Below, in pieces: positions 1 through 10,503 of a DNA stretch of 64,000 nucleotides. The stretch covers positions 1,550,001 through 1,614,000 of the forward strand of contig CM022372.1 of assembly GCA_011800155.1 (NCBI GenBank), written 5' to 3'. Position numbers and translations under genes: made by a program. The DNA is from Flammulina velutipes (Eukaryota; Basidiomycota; Agaricomycetes; Agaricales; Physalacriaceae). Position 1 is the stretch's first letter. Every line of letters begins with the position of its first letter. The notes under the pieces were generated by a model. It was not told where the DNA came from. It did not search any database and saw only the letters and a program-made list of their open reading frames with translations.

Positions 1-2
1 CT

Positions 3-170
3 GGCTCACTGATTCACGAGGCATCCCATTTCAACGATGGTGGGAATACTTTTGATCATGAGTATGGTGAAGAGAGTTGTCATGCACTAGCCCAAAGCGA
101 TCCGTATATGGCAACGACAAACGCCGATACTTATCAGTACTTTGCAGAAAATATTTACAACATGCCTTGA
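3..170 (+). CDS. Peptidyl-Lys metalloendopeptidase (M35), 3' terminal part
   Basis: Only the last 56 codons lie in the window; the 5' part is cut by the left edge. The frame reads a zinc-binding HEASH motif at the start (HExxH), followed by the aspzincin aspartate in GNTFDHEYG, and ends NADTYQYFAEN plus a short tail and TGA. This layout (HExxH, then G-x-x-x-D, then a C-terminal NADxYxxFAEN block) is that of the fungal deuterolysin-like Lys-specific endopeptidases of family M35. Such enzymes are secreted and cleave before lysine. Two further members of the same family lie at 38.2 and 40.7 kb on the other strand. Family assignment is firm for so short a piece; the upstream gene structure cannot be seen. 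Confidence 0.8.
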   Translation, partial: GSLIHEASHFNDGGNTFDHEYGEESCHALAQSDPYMATTNADTYQYFAENIYNMP

Positions 171-654
171 TTTTATTGCTACAAATATAGTTCATTTAAT
201 CGTAATCGACGCCACACATCTTTCGGGCCGATATAGCCGACATTTCAGAGCAAACTGTTCTTATCCTGCTCAAAACAGTGCCTCAAGACTCAAGATCTCA
301 AGAGCTTAACCTCCCGGAGTCAATATTCTAAACGATGCCTCAATAAATAGTGGAGATTCTCTGATATCTGTAAAAGACGAGCGAAGAGTGGCGGTCATGG
401 ATGATCGGACAATTTTATTTACGAGTTCAGAAATGGGTGAAAGACTGTAAATATCAGTGGCGTTGCTCATACATATGTAATTCCGATTCAAACAAGAAGC
501 GTTAGAGCTTGGTTAGAGCAGCCAGTTTTAGCAGTGTTGGATCAACGTGACCAACACGCTCCAAGTGCGGTCTTTCTCTTGAACGTTCAACATTCAACAT
601 TAACCATTAGCTTTCTCAACACTCTTTGTTCTAGCAGCAACAAAAACCGCATTT
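171..654. other. Intergenic spacer
   Basis: No supported gene between the protease stop and the next ATG. A 61-codon minus-strand frame (306-491) has no recognisable features. The last 100 bases, rich in C/T and CAA, are likely the promoter and leader of the histone-fold gene. Confidence 0.5.
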
Positions 655-1968
655 ATGGCGTCCTACTATCCCCCAGAGATGTTGACTCTTGACGATTCGA
701 TGGCTGTCGACTCGGATCCCGAGGTCGATGAACTCGCCTCTGATGCTGGCGGCGTTGATGATGCGGTATCTGTTCAAGAAGACACCGGGCCCAGCATTCG
801 TACTGCTGGTTCAAGTTTACTGCCTATGCTGCGTATTGAGAACATAATACAGGCGGATGGTATGTCTCCGTGCTCTCCTCGTCTCGACCATTGCCTCATA
901 TTCGCAGGTGTCGCAGGAAATTTGACAATGTCCAAGGAAGCGCTATTCGTGGTATCCGTGGCGACGGTATGTCAATCTCCAATTATGACTACGTTCTCTT
1001 CCTTAGATTTCTACAGGAAGAATTCATCAAGAGGTTAGCTCAAGGTGGCCTGGAACAAGCAAAATCCGACGACAGATACGACGTCCACTACGACGATATG
1101 GGTATGCTCAATTCCTCTTCTACCTTTATCGACGCGCTAAATCGCGTCGAATAGCTGCAACAACGCTTCAGTACCAGGAGTTCAGGTTCCTCGAAGGTAC
1201 GCAGGAATATGACTTGGGCCGCCACTCCTCTTACTATTTTCTCTAGACTTCATCCCTACTCCAATACCCCTTGATTTAGCCCTCCAAGAACGCGAAAACA
1301 TTGAAGCCAGAGTTCTCGATGAAGAACCTACCCCCATTGCGTTTGCACGTCCCCAGCTGCACCCTGCTGGACCTACAACCTCTTCTACATCAAAATTCCG
1401 TGTCAACGGCACCAAAGCAAAATCCAACGGCAGATCAAATGGGCACAAATCCCGGTCTGCATCTGCTGCCGTTCAGGCCCTTCCTGTCCCATCTATCGAG
1501 TCATCTGTGTCCCCCTCCAGAGCTTCGACCTCCCTCTCTACTACCCCATACGTATATCCCGACACAAGCGAGAACGACCGCTTAGAGGATCTGAAGAAAG
1601 CACTTGAACGGGCGCGAACGCCCGAGCTACTGGAACTGCTACGCCAAGGGAACCTACAAGTTTCTCTAATGACAGCATCAGAAGTGAACTCACACCCTCC
1701 CTCGTCTACTGATACCACGGCGCCCACCACAGATGTGCAAGCTACTCCTGCAGAAACGCCAGAAGAGTCTCGAGACCCCAGTGCCACATCTTCGGTACGA
1801 GACCTGTCTGAAGCTGCAAGTGCCATGGAGGATGTCAAGCCAATTTTGGATGAGACTGCGGGGGCGTATGGCAGCAAAGAAAGTGCTATCCAACCAGGCT
1901 CACCCTCACGGGGAGGCTCGATCTCTGTGGACTCGCTGTTGATTCAGAAGGAAGAACCGCCTTCATAG
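655..1968 (+). CDS. Histone-fold protein, CHRAC1 / Pol epsilon Dpb3-type, with long disordered tail
   Basis: Five exons join in frame (introns about 860-907, 967-1016, 1099-1153 and 1196-1245; the second uses TACAG at 1016). The product opens with an acidic stretch, then a histone fold (about residues 55-130): LPMLRIENIIQAD, SKEALFVVSVATEEFIKRLA and the block EFRFLEDFIPTPI, which matches the layout of human CHRAC1 and yeast Dpb3. Members of this NF-YC-like family pair with a Dpb4-like partner in DNA polymerase epsilon or in ISWI chromatin remodelling complexes. The remaining roughly 230 residues are Ser/Thr/Pro-rich with an acidic short helix (NDRLEDLKKALERARTPELLELL), much longer than in CHRAC1. 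Which of the two complexes it serves cannot be told from sequence. Confidence 0.72.
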
Positions 1969-2214
1969 TCAAGTTAATGGTTCTTTTTTACTTTAGTTTT
2001 CTTTAATTGCGAATGTGATCAAATCCCCCCTAGGTTAAAACGGTGTTATGAAAGTCATCAAGTGGTAAATGTACAGCATGTGTGTGTGAACGTGGAGAGA
2101 CATTGCGGAGCCCAAAAAACCTTTACATCGATCTATCATCAACAGAGAAAAGGCGGATTCCTGGAGAAAGTACAAATATTAGCTCGATGGATCACATTGA
2201 ATGAGACTCCAACG

Positions 2215-2919
2215 TCAACGTTTAATCTCACCTGTGCGTTCATTATCCTCTGCTATGCACATCCTTCCTCGGCATGAAAACTCAATCATCACGTTTTCAT
2301 CCAAACCGCAAGGAAATGGTTTCGATAAGTCGCGATGAGACTCTGCACCGATATATCGGTACAAGACTGACTTCTTGGATAATGAAGACGTGTCCCCAGT
2401 GGATTCTGAGGAAGCTGATTCCACGAGGATGCCCAATATGCATTCCCTTTGCGACCATTCTGGCGGAGGCGTAAACTCAAGAACGAGCCGTTCCTGCAAA
2501 ACAAGCGGTTGAGATAAGAAGGTAAATTCAGTGAGGGCCAAACGACATACGGAGTCAGACAAGATCGTGTTCAAGGGCGCGCGCAACACCATGGGCGGAT
2601 CCGATGCGCTGACTCTCATAATACTGGATGCCCTGATTCCGTTGGAACTGTTTTCCAGAGGAAAAATAGCAGGCGTTCCATATACAGCAGTCGGTATAAT
2701 CTGTCTAGTAGCCTTTGCAGTTTGTTCGACATCGAGTTCGTCCTGGCAGTGTAAACGAAGGTACCCCATCGAATAGTAGAAAGATGTCGTAATAGTTAGA
2801 GCAAAGACAATGCATGCTATGGTGGTGCGCCAAGGTGCGTTGTCGCGACCTTGGTGGGCATCTGAACAAGATTCGAGCTTTTTATCCAGTAGGGAGGCAT
2901 GGGTCGTTAGAGAGATCAT
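2215..2919 (-). CDS. Single-pass membrane protein, unrecognised
   Basis: One uninterrupted 234-codon frame starting at an ATG (2917-2919). The first 30 residues are polar and basic, residues about 32-54 form one hydrophobic segment (CIVFALTITTSFYYSMGYL), and the remaining 180 residues are mixed with five cysteines and a run FTPPPEWSQRECILGILVESAS. This suggests a type II membrane protein with a lumenal C-terminal domain. It lies tail to tail with the histone-fold gene (246 bp between stops). I recognise no family; a lineage-restricted protein is most likely. No intron is needed, which is unusual among its neighbours and lowers certainty a little. Confidence 0.5.
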   Translation of the reverse strand: MISLTTHASLLDKKLESCSDAHQGRDNAPWRTTIACIVFALTITTSFYYSMGYLRLHCQDELDVEQTAKATRQIIPTAVYGTPAIFPLENSSNGIRASSIMRVSASDPPMVLRAPLNTILSDSVCRLALTEFTFLSQPLVLQERLVLEFTPPPEWSQRECILGILVESASSESTGDTSSLSKKSVLYRYIGAESHRDLSKPFPCGLDENVMIEFSCRGRMCIAEDNERTGEIKR

Positions 2920-3423
2920 TATCGAGTTGTGTTAGGGGAGGATCGTAGTAAATAATTCACTTGCTCACTTGGTATTTATGTGGGTTGCGCTAGATAGACT
3001 TGGGAATAAAATACGTAACCAAGAAGCAAGGGCCGCCGTCCGGTGTCAGCGCGCATGCCGATGTGGAAAATTCGAGTCGCTGTCATTAGAGGATCCCTTG
3101 AGAAGCTGAAGCCGTCACAGTTGACTAAACCAAGATCTGTATGTGCTACAAGTCGCTCTTGAGAGCAAGAGTGCCGGAAGATGAGAATTGTGCTTGACCG
3201 TTACATTGAAATGGCGCTTGGCGGCGGGGATCGACGTCCGGAGTTTCGGATGAAAATCGCCGCCGCTTTACCTTGGCCATCGCGGTGGCGTATCAACCGA
3301 AGAATTGGTTACAACTGAAGCGGTTGTTTATTGTCCAGGAAACACAGTACTACATGTACATATTGTTATCGCAGTGAGTAGAGAATAGGAAGTAATCCAT
3401 GTGCATCGTTCACAATTGATTCA
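2920..3423. other. Intergenic spacer
   Basis: About 500 bp between the membrane orphan (reads away, leftwards) and the 3' end of the Hsp20 gene. It should hold the promoter of the orphan. No coding frame, repeat or RNA gene seen. Confidence 0.5.
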
Positions 3424-4006
3424 TTACAAAATGGGGATTTTAACACTGCCCTCGTCCTCTCGCTTGGGAATGGAGACCGTCAAGACACCGTCTTTCAACT
3501 GGGCAGAGACGTTGACTGAGTCTACTGGCTGTGGAAGCCAAACCGTGCGTGAGAATGAGGAATTACCAACAAACTGGCGCTCGGAAGGTGCTTGGTCGTT
3601 TGTAGTTTCCGATGCCTTGGTAACTTAAGAGAGTGTGAGGAAATGATATAAGGAGGAATGAATTAGACGCACCAGCTTCAGACTCTGAGGATTGGTTGGC
3701 TGTCCCCTGCGCATTGGAGGGTGAAACATATCGAGACTGCCCTTCGATGGTAATACTGCGCCCTCCATCACCGACCTTGACTTCAATATTCTCCTTAGGT
3801 ACGCCAGGCAGGTCGGCTTCAACAAGGTATTTGTCCCCCTTGTCAGTTACATCCATTGCAAGATGTGGGCGAGATGGGCCAGACCTCCAGAAGTCATCGA
3901 ATGGGGAGGAACGTGTACTGAAAACCGAGGGTGCTCGACCAAAAGGCTCGTCGAGGACACGGAAGAGGGGGCGGAATTCATTGAGTAGTTGGCGAGTGAT
4001 AGACAT
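3424..4006 (-). CDS. Small heat shock protein Hsp20 (alpha-crystallin domain)
   Basis: Two exons (3673-4006 and 3424-3623) with one intron whose acceptor CTTAAG gives the in-frame join; 177 residues, usual for fungal Hsp20. N-terminal Phe/Arg-rich arm (EFRPLFRVLDEPFGR), then the alpha-crystallin domain: HLAMDVTDKGDKYLVEADLPGVPKEN in beta 2-4, SITIEG, and C-terminal NVSAQLKDGVLTVSIPK, followed by the I-x-I tail motif in KIPIL that docks onto neighbouring subunits. Hsp20 proteins are ATP-independent cytosolic holdases that bind unfolding proteins during stress. A TATA box and a heat-shock-element-like core lie upstream (separate entries), in keeping with heat-inducible expression. Confidence 0.93.
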
Positions 4007-4045
4007 GATAATATGTGGATGACGTTCGAGGTTGCTTCGAGGGAA

Positions 4046-4053
4046 CTTTTATA
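4046..4053 (-). promoter_or_regulatory. TATA box of the Hsp20 gene
   Basis: On the minus strand the sequence reads CTATAAAAGTTCCC, a consensus TATAAAAG about 40 bp upstream of the ATG at 4006. Stress-inducible genes typically have such a strong TATA element, whereas most neighbours do not. Confidence 0.6.
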
Positions 4054-4086
4054 GTCATCTGGGCCACACAAATATGGAAACTGGAT

Positions 4087-4100
4087 CGAATCTTCTAGGG
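4087..4100 (-). promoter_or_regulatory. Possible heat shock element
   Basis: A GAAnnTTC core (4088-4095) with a weaker third unit lies about 40 bp upstream of the TATA box of the Hsp20 gene. Spacing and core fit an Hsf1 site, but only two units are perfect, so chance occurrence is possible. Confidence 0.35.
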
Positions 4101-4405
4101 TTGACCCGAAGGACCACGATAGGCCGAGAAAATTATCGCATCTTAAAGAAAAGTCGCCGAGTACTTAGCCCTAGAAGCGTAGAGTCCCAGAGATTTTTGA
4201 CAACAATGGTGGTGGTTGGGAAGATTGCCTCGGACCGGATACCGACATTGATGATCGAAAACATAGTTTTTTTTTTGCTTTGTGATACTACGGTTTGTCA
4301 GAACATCATTATTCATTATTATGCCATTTCAGTGCTATTTAATGGGACATCTCTGTCTTGAAACGTTGGCAACCCCCCGAAGTTCCTTCTCCATTTTCTC
4401 CTGCG

Positions 4406-6413
4406 ATGGTGGCTGACATTTTCCGTGACGCTTCTGTGGGCCAATTCGTCAACTTCGTCTCCAAAGGCAAATACCTTCCGTACGCCGATGAGAAGTCGGA
4501 TTTTGTTGTCCATCCTGCGCTCCTTCTGCCATGCACCACTGGGAAAAGGCCTATTCTTCCGTCTGGTCTGGTCTCTGATGTCAATACCCTCTGTGGAGAC
4601 CTGGAGAAGCGACAATCCCCAAGCGGTGCTGTCACTCCTCGTCCCGAGCTCCAGCGCGAAGACACTATCGTAATCGATGATATAAAAGACCAGAAATTTG
4701 ACGACTCAGACATGATCAAGCTCTCAGATCCTTACCTCGTCGATTGGTGCCATGACGATCCAGACAATCCTAGGTCAGTATCGTTTGGGTCTCTCAGATG
4801 TTTGCTGATATCGGTTGCAGGAATTGGAGTCCAGCCAAGCGTGCATTCGTTGCCTTCTGTATATCACTTCTCACATTCACGATGTACATCGGCTCCGCAA
4901 TCTACACACCTTCGATCCCAGGGATTATGGAGGAGTTCGACGTCTCGCTCACTCATGCGATGCTTGGTTTAACGCTTTACGTACTAGGTAAGTTGTTCTT
5001 TGCTGAATTTATTAACCTACGACTCAAGAGGTTCTAGGATATGGAATAGGCCCGATGTTCCTCACTCCATTCCAAGAGCTAGCTGCTTACGGCCGCAACA
5101 CGATTTATATAAGCACCTTGTTCCTCTTCACTGTCCTACAGATTCCCATTATCACAGCCACCAATATCGAGACCATCCTCGCTTTCCGTTTCTTGACAGG
5201 TTTTTTCGGCAGCCCAGCTCTGGCTACTGGCGGCGCATCCATGGCAGACTTGTATCCCAAGCACCAACACGCGTACGTGATTGGTGTGTGGGCCCTTGGT
5301 GCAGTCGCTGGTCCCATTACTGGCCCTGTCATTGGTGGCTTCGCGGCACAGGCTAATGGCTGGAGATGGCCTCAGTATGAACTACTTTGGATCTCCGTGT
5401 TTGGTTTCATCTTCCTATCGCTGGTTCTACCGGAAACCCACGGACCGGCAATTCTGCTCAAACGTGCGCGACGTTTGAGAAAGTTGACGGGGAATCCCCA
5501 GTTGAGGACTCAAACTGAGAAGGATACCGAAGGGGAGTCACTGTCTATGGTCCTTAAAGAGGCTTTATATAGGCCTCTGGTGCTTTCAATAGAGCCCGTC
5601 CTACTGTTTGCAAACGTTTACCTCGGATTTGTCTGTATGTCTCGTCCAAGTTTCCAGCTACCAGCATAAATACTCATCACAGCTCTATTTCAGATGCTAT
5701 TTTCTACCTCTGGTTCGAAGCGTTTCCTTTGGTCTTCACCGACATATACCACTTCAATCTGGGGCTCAGTGGACTTCCTTTTCTCGCTTTCATCGTATCT
5801 GCCTGTATCACCGCAAGTACTTTCATTCATTTCAATTCGGCCTCGCAGCTAATTCCGATTCCACAGTATACCACTTACTGTCTATACCAAATGTATCACA
5901 TCGCACCTCGAATCAAACGCGCGGAGGACGCAGGAAAAGAAGTAGCGCCAGAGATCCGACTCGAAATCGGTCTAATGGCTAGCATTTTCATTCCCGCGTC
6001 CGTCCTCATCTTTGGCTTCACGGCCAAGGAGAGTATTCATTGGATCTTTCCTGTTATCGGCGCCGCGCTATACCTGCCGGGAATCTTCCTGAACTTTCAG
6101 AGCATCTTGATGTACGTCACATCGGCTTATCCTGCATATGACACTGCTGTCCTCGCCGGAAATGACCTGGCACGCTCCTCTATCGCTAGTGTGTTCCCAC
6201 TCTTTGGCCATGCCTTTTTTGTGAACCTCGGCCTTGGACCAGCATCCGCTGTACTTGCTGGTATCTCCTTTGCGCTGATGGGTGTCTTCGCTGTAAGCTA
6301 AAATTCAGCTCTTTGATGTTTCAGGTGCTAACTCTGTTTCTCAGGCATTGATAAAGTGGGGGCATGTCTTGAGACGCCGCTCGAAGTACGCGCATCATGT
6401 CCATTCCTTTTAG
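4406..6413 (+). CDS. MFS transporter, DHA1 drug:H+ antiporter family
   Basis: Five exons (4406-4773, 4821-4987, 5038-5634, 5694-6292, 6345-6413) give 599 residues. The start at 4406 is chosen because the family begins MVxxIRDAxxGQ...EEKPDF and this protein reads MVADIFRDASVGQ...YADEKSDF; the context is GCGATGG. After a 140-residue polar N-terminus come twelve likely membrane spans in two halves, with the MFS signatures GFFGSPALATGGASMADLY in span 4 and WALGAVAGPITGPVIGGF in span 5, then LPETHGPAIL and a central basic loop RARRLRKLTGNPQ. These are typical of plasma-membrane 12-span exporters like fungal Flu1/Cyhr that expel drugs, cycloheximide-like compounds or polyamines in exchange for protons. 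Substrate cannot be assigned. The window around 5817-5866 looks intron-like but reads in frame and is kept as coding. Confidence 0.9.
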
Positions 6414-6661
6414 ACCAACCTTTCCTCTTGAGAACGAACACACATTTATTACACTTAGACGCATTAGATATTATCAAGGAGGGGGTTATTAGATCGACCA
6501 CGGAGCGAAAACTCTATAGTACGACATTAACATAGGTGTATGAGCTCACCTTATTATGCGTTGGCTACATACAACCCCATTTCAGCATTTCGTTTTCTGG
6601 ATGACGGGCCGGCGGCATTGTTACATAGGATCGTGTAATTACAACTCTACCAGACGCGTCC

Positions 6662-7597
6662 ATGGCATCCACAACGTTCTTCACTCTTCCACTGCACACA
6701 CGAAATCGCATTGACAGCGCCTATCTATCTTTGTGCAGGTTACTTCCCGATTTCGAAGAGCCTCCTACGAAGAAGCGTAAACTTGCAACAGACCTTCCTC
6801 TTCCAAGCGGTGGAGGCGGCTTCATCGTTGATGATCCTCCAGAGCACGAGCTTGCCTCAGAAATTGAGGCAACTCAACTACCTAAAATACCCATCTCATC
6901 CATCCCTTCTGGTCTCCAACTCTTGGATCTGCCACCCGACGACGACCAGGTCCTCTCTGTTTTCCGACAAGCTGCGTCTGACTGGGACGAAAGCGCTGCT
7001 GTAGGAGCAGAACAATCAGTCAGTATCGATGATTGGAGGGCTGTCTGCGGGATATTGATGGAACATCATGCCCAAGAGTATGCTGATAGCTCGGATGGCG
7101 GTGAAGGCGCGTCGCGTGCGATGAGCGATGCCGGTAGCGTCTTTTCGGACGGGTCCGAAGGAGATAATCCTTCAGACGATGACTACCAAGACGATGAGGC
7201 TCCGCGTCTGCGTCGACGGCGTACCCGAGGGAACGCGAAAGAAGCAAGCCCTGATACTGACGACTTTAATGACTCTGGAATCGACAGCAGGCAGAAGAGG
7301 CTGACGCCTAGACAAAGACAGACATGTCTTGATGCTTTTGCTCTGTTCTTTCCGGATGCTACAGATGACGAACTGCCGCACAAGAAGATTATGATAAGTG
7401 ATATCCAACGGGTGGCGCAATTATTGAAGGAAAAACTGAAGGCAGAAGACGTGAGTTTTCATGCCTCGTTGAAAAGAGGCTGGTCTGACGAACAAATGTA
7501 GATTGTGGAGATGTTAGAGGTCTTCTCCAGTTCACCCGACAAGTCCGTCAATCTAGCGGATTTCGAGCGGATGATGATAGCTACAAAAATGGCTTAG
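6662..7597 (+). CDS. Acidic nuclear-type protein with degenerate EF-hand pair
   Basis: Two exons (6662-7450 and 7502-7597; 294 residues). The N-terminal half has a basic KKRK cluster near residue 40; the middle is acidic and serine-rich (SDGSEGDNPSDDDYQDDE) followed by RLRRRRTRG. The C-terminal 85 residues resemble an EF-hand fold: LTPRQRQTCLDAFALFFPD, KIMISDIQRVAQLLKE, and, across the intron, IVEMLEVFSSSPDKSVNLADFERMM. The loops lack most calcium ligands, so calcium binding is doubtful. A centrin-like fold of this kind occurs in the yeast repair factor Rad33, but identity with it is only a guess. Its 3' end converges with SGF29, 76 bp away. Confidence 0.7.
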
Positions 7598-7673
7598 ATG
7601 GTGCAAGATGAATACGTTTCAGATGATGTTACAAGCGCCACTAGACATATCAAAAATAAATAAATACATCCAT

Positions 7674-8941
7674 TCATTCCTTCGGGGCTTCAACAACATA
7701 ATACGCCATACACACTTGCGTCTGCTCCCCATCATCCTCGAATCTCAAAACATAGGCTGGTGTAGTTTTGTCCTACATAGTGTTAGTTCAGGGCTTCAAG
7801 TGCCTGCGATAATGATGTACATACCATTTCAGCCTTTTGATGATCTGGCGGATTGACAACCACGGCACGATAGAAGCAACTAGTGTCTGGATAGAGGGCG
7901 AGCACTGTCGATCCCTTAGCGTGTTCTGGGTAAGCACTGAGGCTCTCGGGGCTCCCGGGCGCTGCTCCTGGGTCTGGGAGAGGTATCATAAACTTCAGCG
8001 TTGTAGTATATGTTCTGACAACCGTCAGTCGGGTGTCTTTCTGTGCTAGAGACAAACGTACTCCGGATTCTCTTCGTCTACGTCGCGGACTTCATACCTG
8101 GTCAATCATATATTATATGGCATAGAAAGTGAATAAGACGTTCATACTTATTCTTCTCCGAGTTGATACATCGAGTTATGACCGCCAATATCCAATCACT
8201 GGATTCTTCGTCTTGATCTCGCTTGGGAGGCGGGAAGAAAGCAATATTGCGGCCGGGGCGAAGAGGAAGCTGCCTGCCCATGTAGTCCTTACGTGATCCA
8301 GATCGAGCCGAAGCAGTACCGAGAGGTGTTCCAGCAGCGTTTCTCGGTGGAAGAGTAATTGAAACACCCCGACTCGCTGTAGCTGACTGCGTCCCATGGC
8401 TGGTCGAGCTCGAAGGTGACGGCGCCCGTGGGCGTTTGTTTCGCTTATCTATGACTGAGAAGTTTAGTATAGAGAGGATAGAACTGTCAAAGAATACCAA
8501 CCAGGTTCAGGTGCCTGTCGTAGAGCTATTAAGACCCCGATTTTCTCTAACGCCTGTTCAATCGCCCTAAAAGGTGTGTTAACACGTTTGAATTGACCGT
8601 CAAAAGGTAGAAAACCTACTTCACTTCGTTATTTGACGTCGTGTCGATGTCTCTCAGACCCGCTCTGAGTTTGTTGTGTGTATGCTGTATATCCTCCAAG
8701 CCTTCGGCCGGGACGGTGTCGTCCGACGGCCAAACAGAAATTAGACGGTTCACGCGACCAATGGTCTCTGTTGTGGCTGGGCTGGAGTACATCTTAGAAA
8801 AAGCAATTAACTGTGAGCGAGCCTGGTTCCAGACATTAGTCTCTAATTTGGCCGTAAATCAGGAAGCGGATACAGAGTAATGGAGATGGGCTTGCCTTCA
8901 CTTGCAGCCGGGCGTGATTGAATACCTCGTTTTCTGTCCAT
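7674..8941 (-). CDS. SGF29: SAGA-associated factor 29 (tandem Tudor)
   Basis: Seven exons assembled on the minus strand, about 319 residues. The N-terminal third has a helical ETNVWNQARSQL-like segment typical of Sgf29 (coiled-coil/SAGA docking). After a basic Ser/Pro linker comes the SGF29 C-terminal tandem Tudor domain: GRNIAFFPPPKR...DWILAVITRC, YEVRDVDEENPE, then GSTVLALYPDTSCFYRAVVV and YVLRFEDDGEQTQVCMAYYVVEAP. The aromatic cage residues of this family bind H3K4me2/3 and recruit SAGA (and ADA) acetyltransferase to promoters. The first donor is ambiguous: GTGAAG and an AG/GCAAGC site five bases downstream both keep frame. It lies 360 bp downstream of translin on the same strand. Confidence 0.9.
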
Positions 8942-9301
8942 GATAGTGCCCAAGCTATAATAAAAGTACGCAAGTATGAATAAACATCAAATAGCAACAG
9001 TTGCTGTTCCAAAAGCGACGACTTTTGCCACCGTTGTTGTAGTTGAGGTGTAACTTCCGATCAGGCCCAAACTTGAAACTCCGCTATTAGTAGCGTTTTT
9101 AAGGCGAGTATGACGCATACTTTGATGTGATACTAACACGTCAACGCCTCGCGGTAGAACATCCAAAGGGTTCAATACAGGTTCTGTATTAAATTAGATC
9201 GATATTATTCTTTGCATATACACAATGTCTTGATTTACCCCAACCGTATGCAACTTTGAAGTGCGATGGTTGCGAGTACTCGTAATACACCTGCGACACA
9301 G
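8942..9301. other. Spacer between translin and SGF29
   Basis: About 360 bp; minus-strand frame 8987-9175 shows no domain. It should carry the 3' UTR of translin and the promoter of SGF29. Confidence 0.5.
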
Positions 9302-10287
9302 TTATTTCATGGCCGGGGCGAGCTTCCGTAGAGATACATCATATACGACTGATTATAGGAATGAGGAGGGGAAGGACGGAGACAGTCGTAAGAAGCTTAC
9401 CTTCTTCGATCTTCTTCATGTCATATTTGAGACTATCAAACCTTCGTCGAAGCTGGTCGTTCTTCAGGTTCAGCTTGAAAATACGTGAGATAGATTCAAC
9501 ATTGGGAAGGAGTTCGGCGCAGTACGTACCATTGTGAAGCCGGAGAATATATCCTTCACAAACACCGAAATCTTCAGTGGTTCTTGGAAGTTTCCCAGAG
9601 TGACAGCGTTTACAGCTAACCGTGACTAATGCATGTGTAAGTTAAAGCTGGAGATTCTTTTCGAGATCTTGGAATCTCACAAGCTCGTTCACAAGAGTTA
9701 TTAAACCGTGTAAATAGTCTTCGACAGTCAAAGCAAATCGGTCCTTCCACTCATCGAGGACTGTGGCTTGCTGAGGTGATGGCATGAGGGAAGAATTAAC
9801 ACGTACTGCCTAGTTGTGTAGATGCTGATGCGAGAGTAATCAGAGTTCCGGAGGACAGATATTCCAGAAGGGCTGCTACAAAGACCGAAGTTCGAAGAGA
9901 GTTGGTCCACATGTCCTTCCATCGCCAAAATTGATTTGAGGGAATTAGGTCAGCTAGCGCCTTGTGAATCGTATGAGTGCTGTTGAGGACGGGCGTCACA
10001 GAGGCAGTGAGACCGGGAACTAAAGATGGGGAGCTAAGTTTCGAATTTATGGTACTATTGTAGCATTGCTTGCTACCTTCGGAGAAAGGAATAGAGTGTA
10101 TCCTATTGAGTGTTCCTACCATCAAGCGTGATTTCTTATCTAGTTCTTGCACTTGTTCTTTGATTTTCTAGAGGATGGTTGAGACGGTGACTTGAAGCAA
10201 AAAGAGACAGCGTAAAATACTTGCCTCTCTGAGCTGAGTTTCGTTGTCCAACATTGCATTTAGACTCTCAAGATCGTCATGATTCAT
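9302..10287 (-). CDS. Translin
   Basis: Seven exons joined by six introns, about 220 residues (human translin is 228). The start ATG at 10285-10287 gives MNHDDLESLNAMLDNETQLRE, then KIKEQVQELDKKSRLMVGTLN, the core helix FWRWKDMWTNSLRTSVFVAALLEYL, DYLHGLITLVNELSRLAVNAVTLGNF, and the C-terminal LNLKNDQLRRRFDSLKYDMKKIEEVVYDVSLR block, which is diagnostic of translin. Translin forms octameric rings that bind single-stranded RNA and DNA and, with TRAX, make the C3PO endoribonuclease; translin itself lacks the catalytic acidic residues. No TRAX gene is in the window. The first intron has a GC donor (see finding). It is divergent from the Sen1 gene with 216 bp between start codons. Confidence 0.93.
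10219..10224 (-). other. GC 5' splice site of translin intron 1
   Basis: The minus strand reads CTCAGAGAG/GCAAGT, a textbook GC-donor context; the intron ends CCTCTAG at 10168 and the join LRE-KIKEQ is the conserved translin sequence. No GT donor in the vicinity gives the same protein. Confidence 0.75.
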
Positions 10288-10503
10288 TGTCACAACCAAA
10301 TTTAGCAGTGATTCAGCTCGTTCGTAGACAATGGCTTGAATAAAATAGTTTTGGTGGTGGTCGAAAGGAGGAATAGGCACGTGATGATTATTACGCGACG
10401 GAAAACATCCTTGTCTTTTGCCTCCATCTTTGTTGGCCCATTTCTGGATGGTTGTCGCTGCTCAAATTCCTTTGGGTAAAAGGAGCGCATTATCTGCGGC
10501 ACG

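Noticed and set aside
1473..1877. 134-codon minus-strand frame
   Set aside because: Antisense of the Ser/Thr-rich tail of the histone-fold gene.
5817..5866. Possible extra intron in the MFS gene (GTACTTTC ... CCACAG)
   Set aside because: Removal breaks frame in the only available phases, while read-through keeps the transporter continuous.
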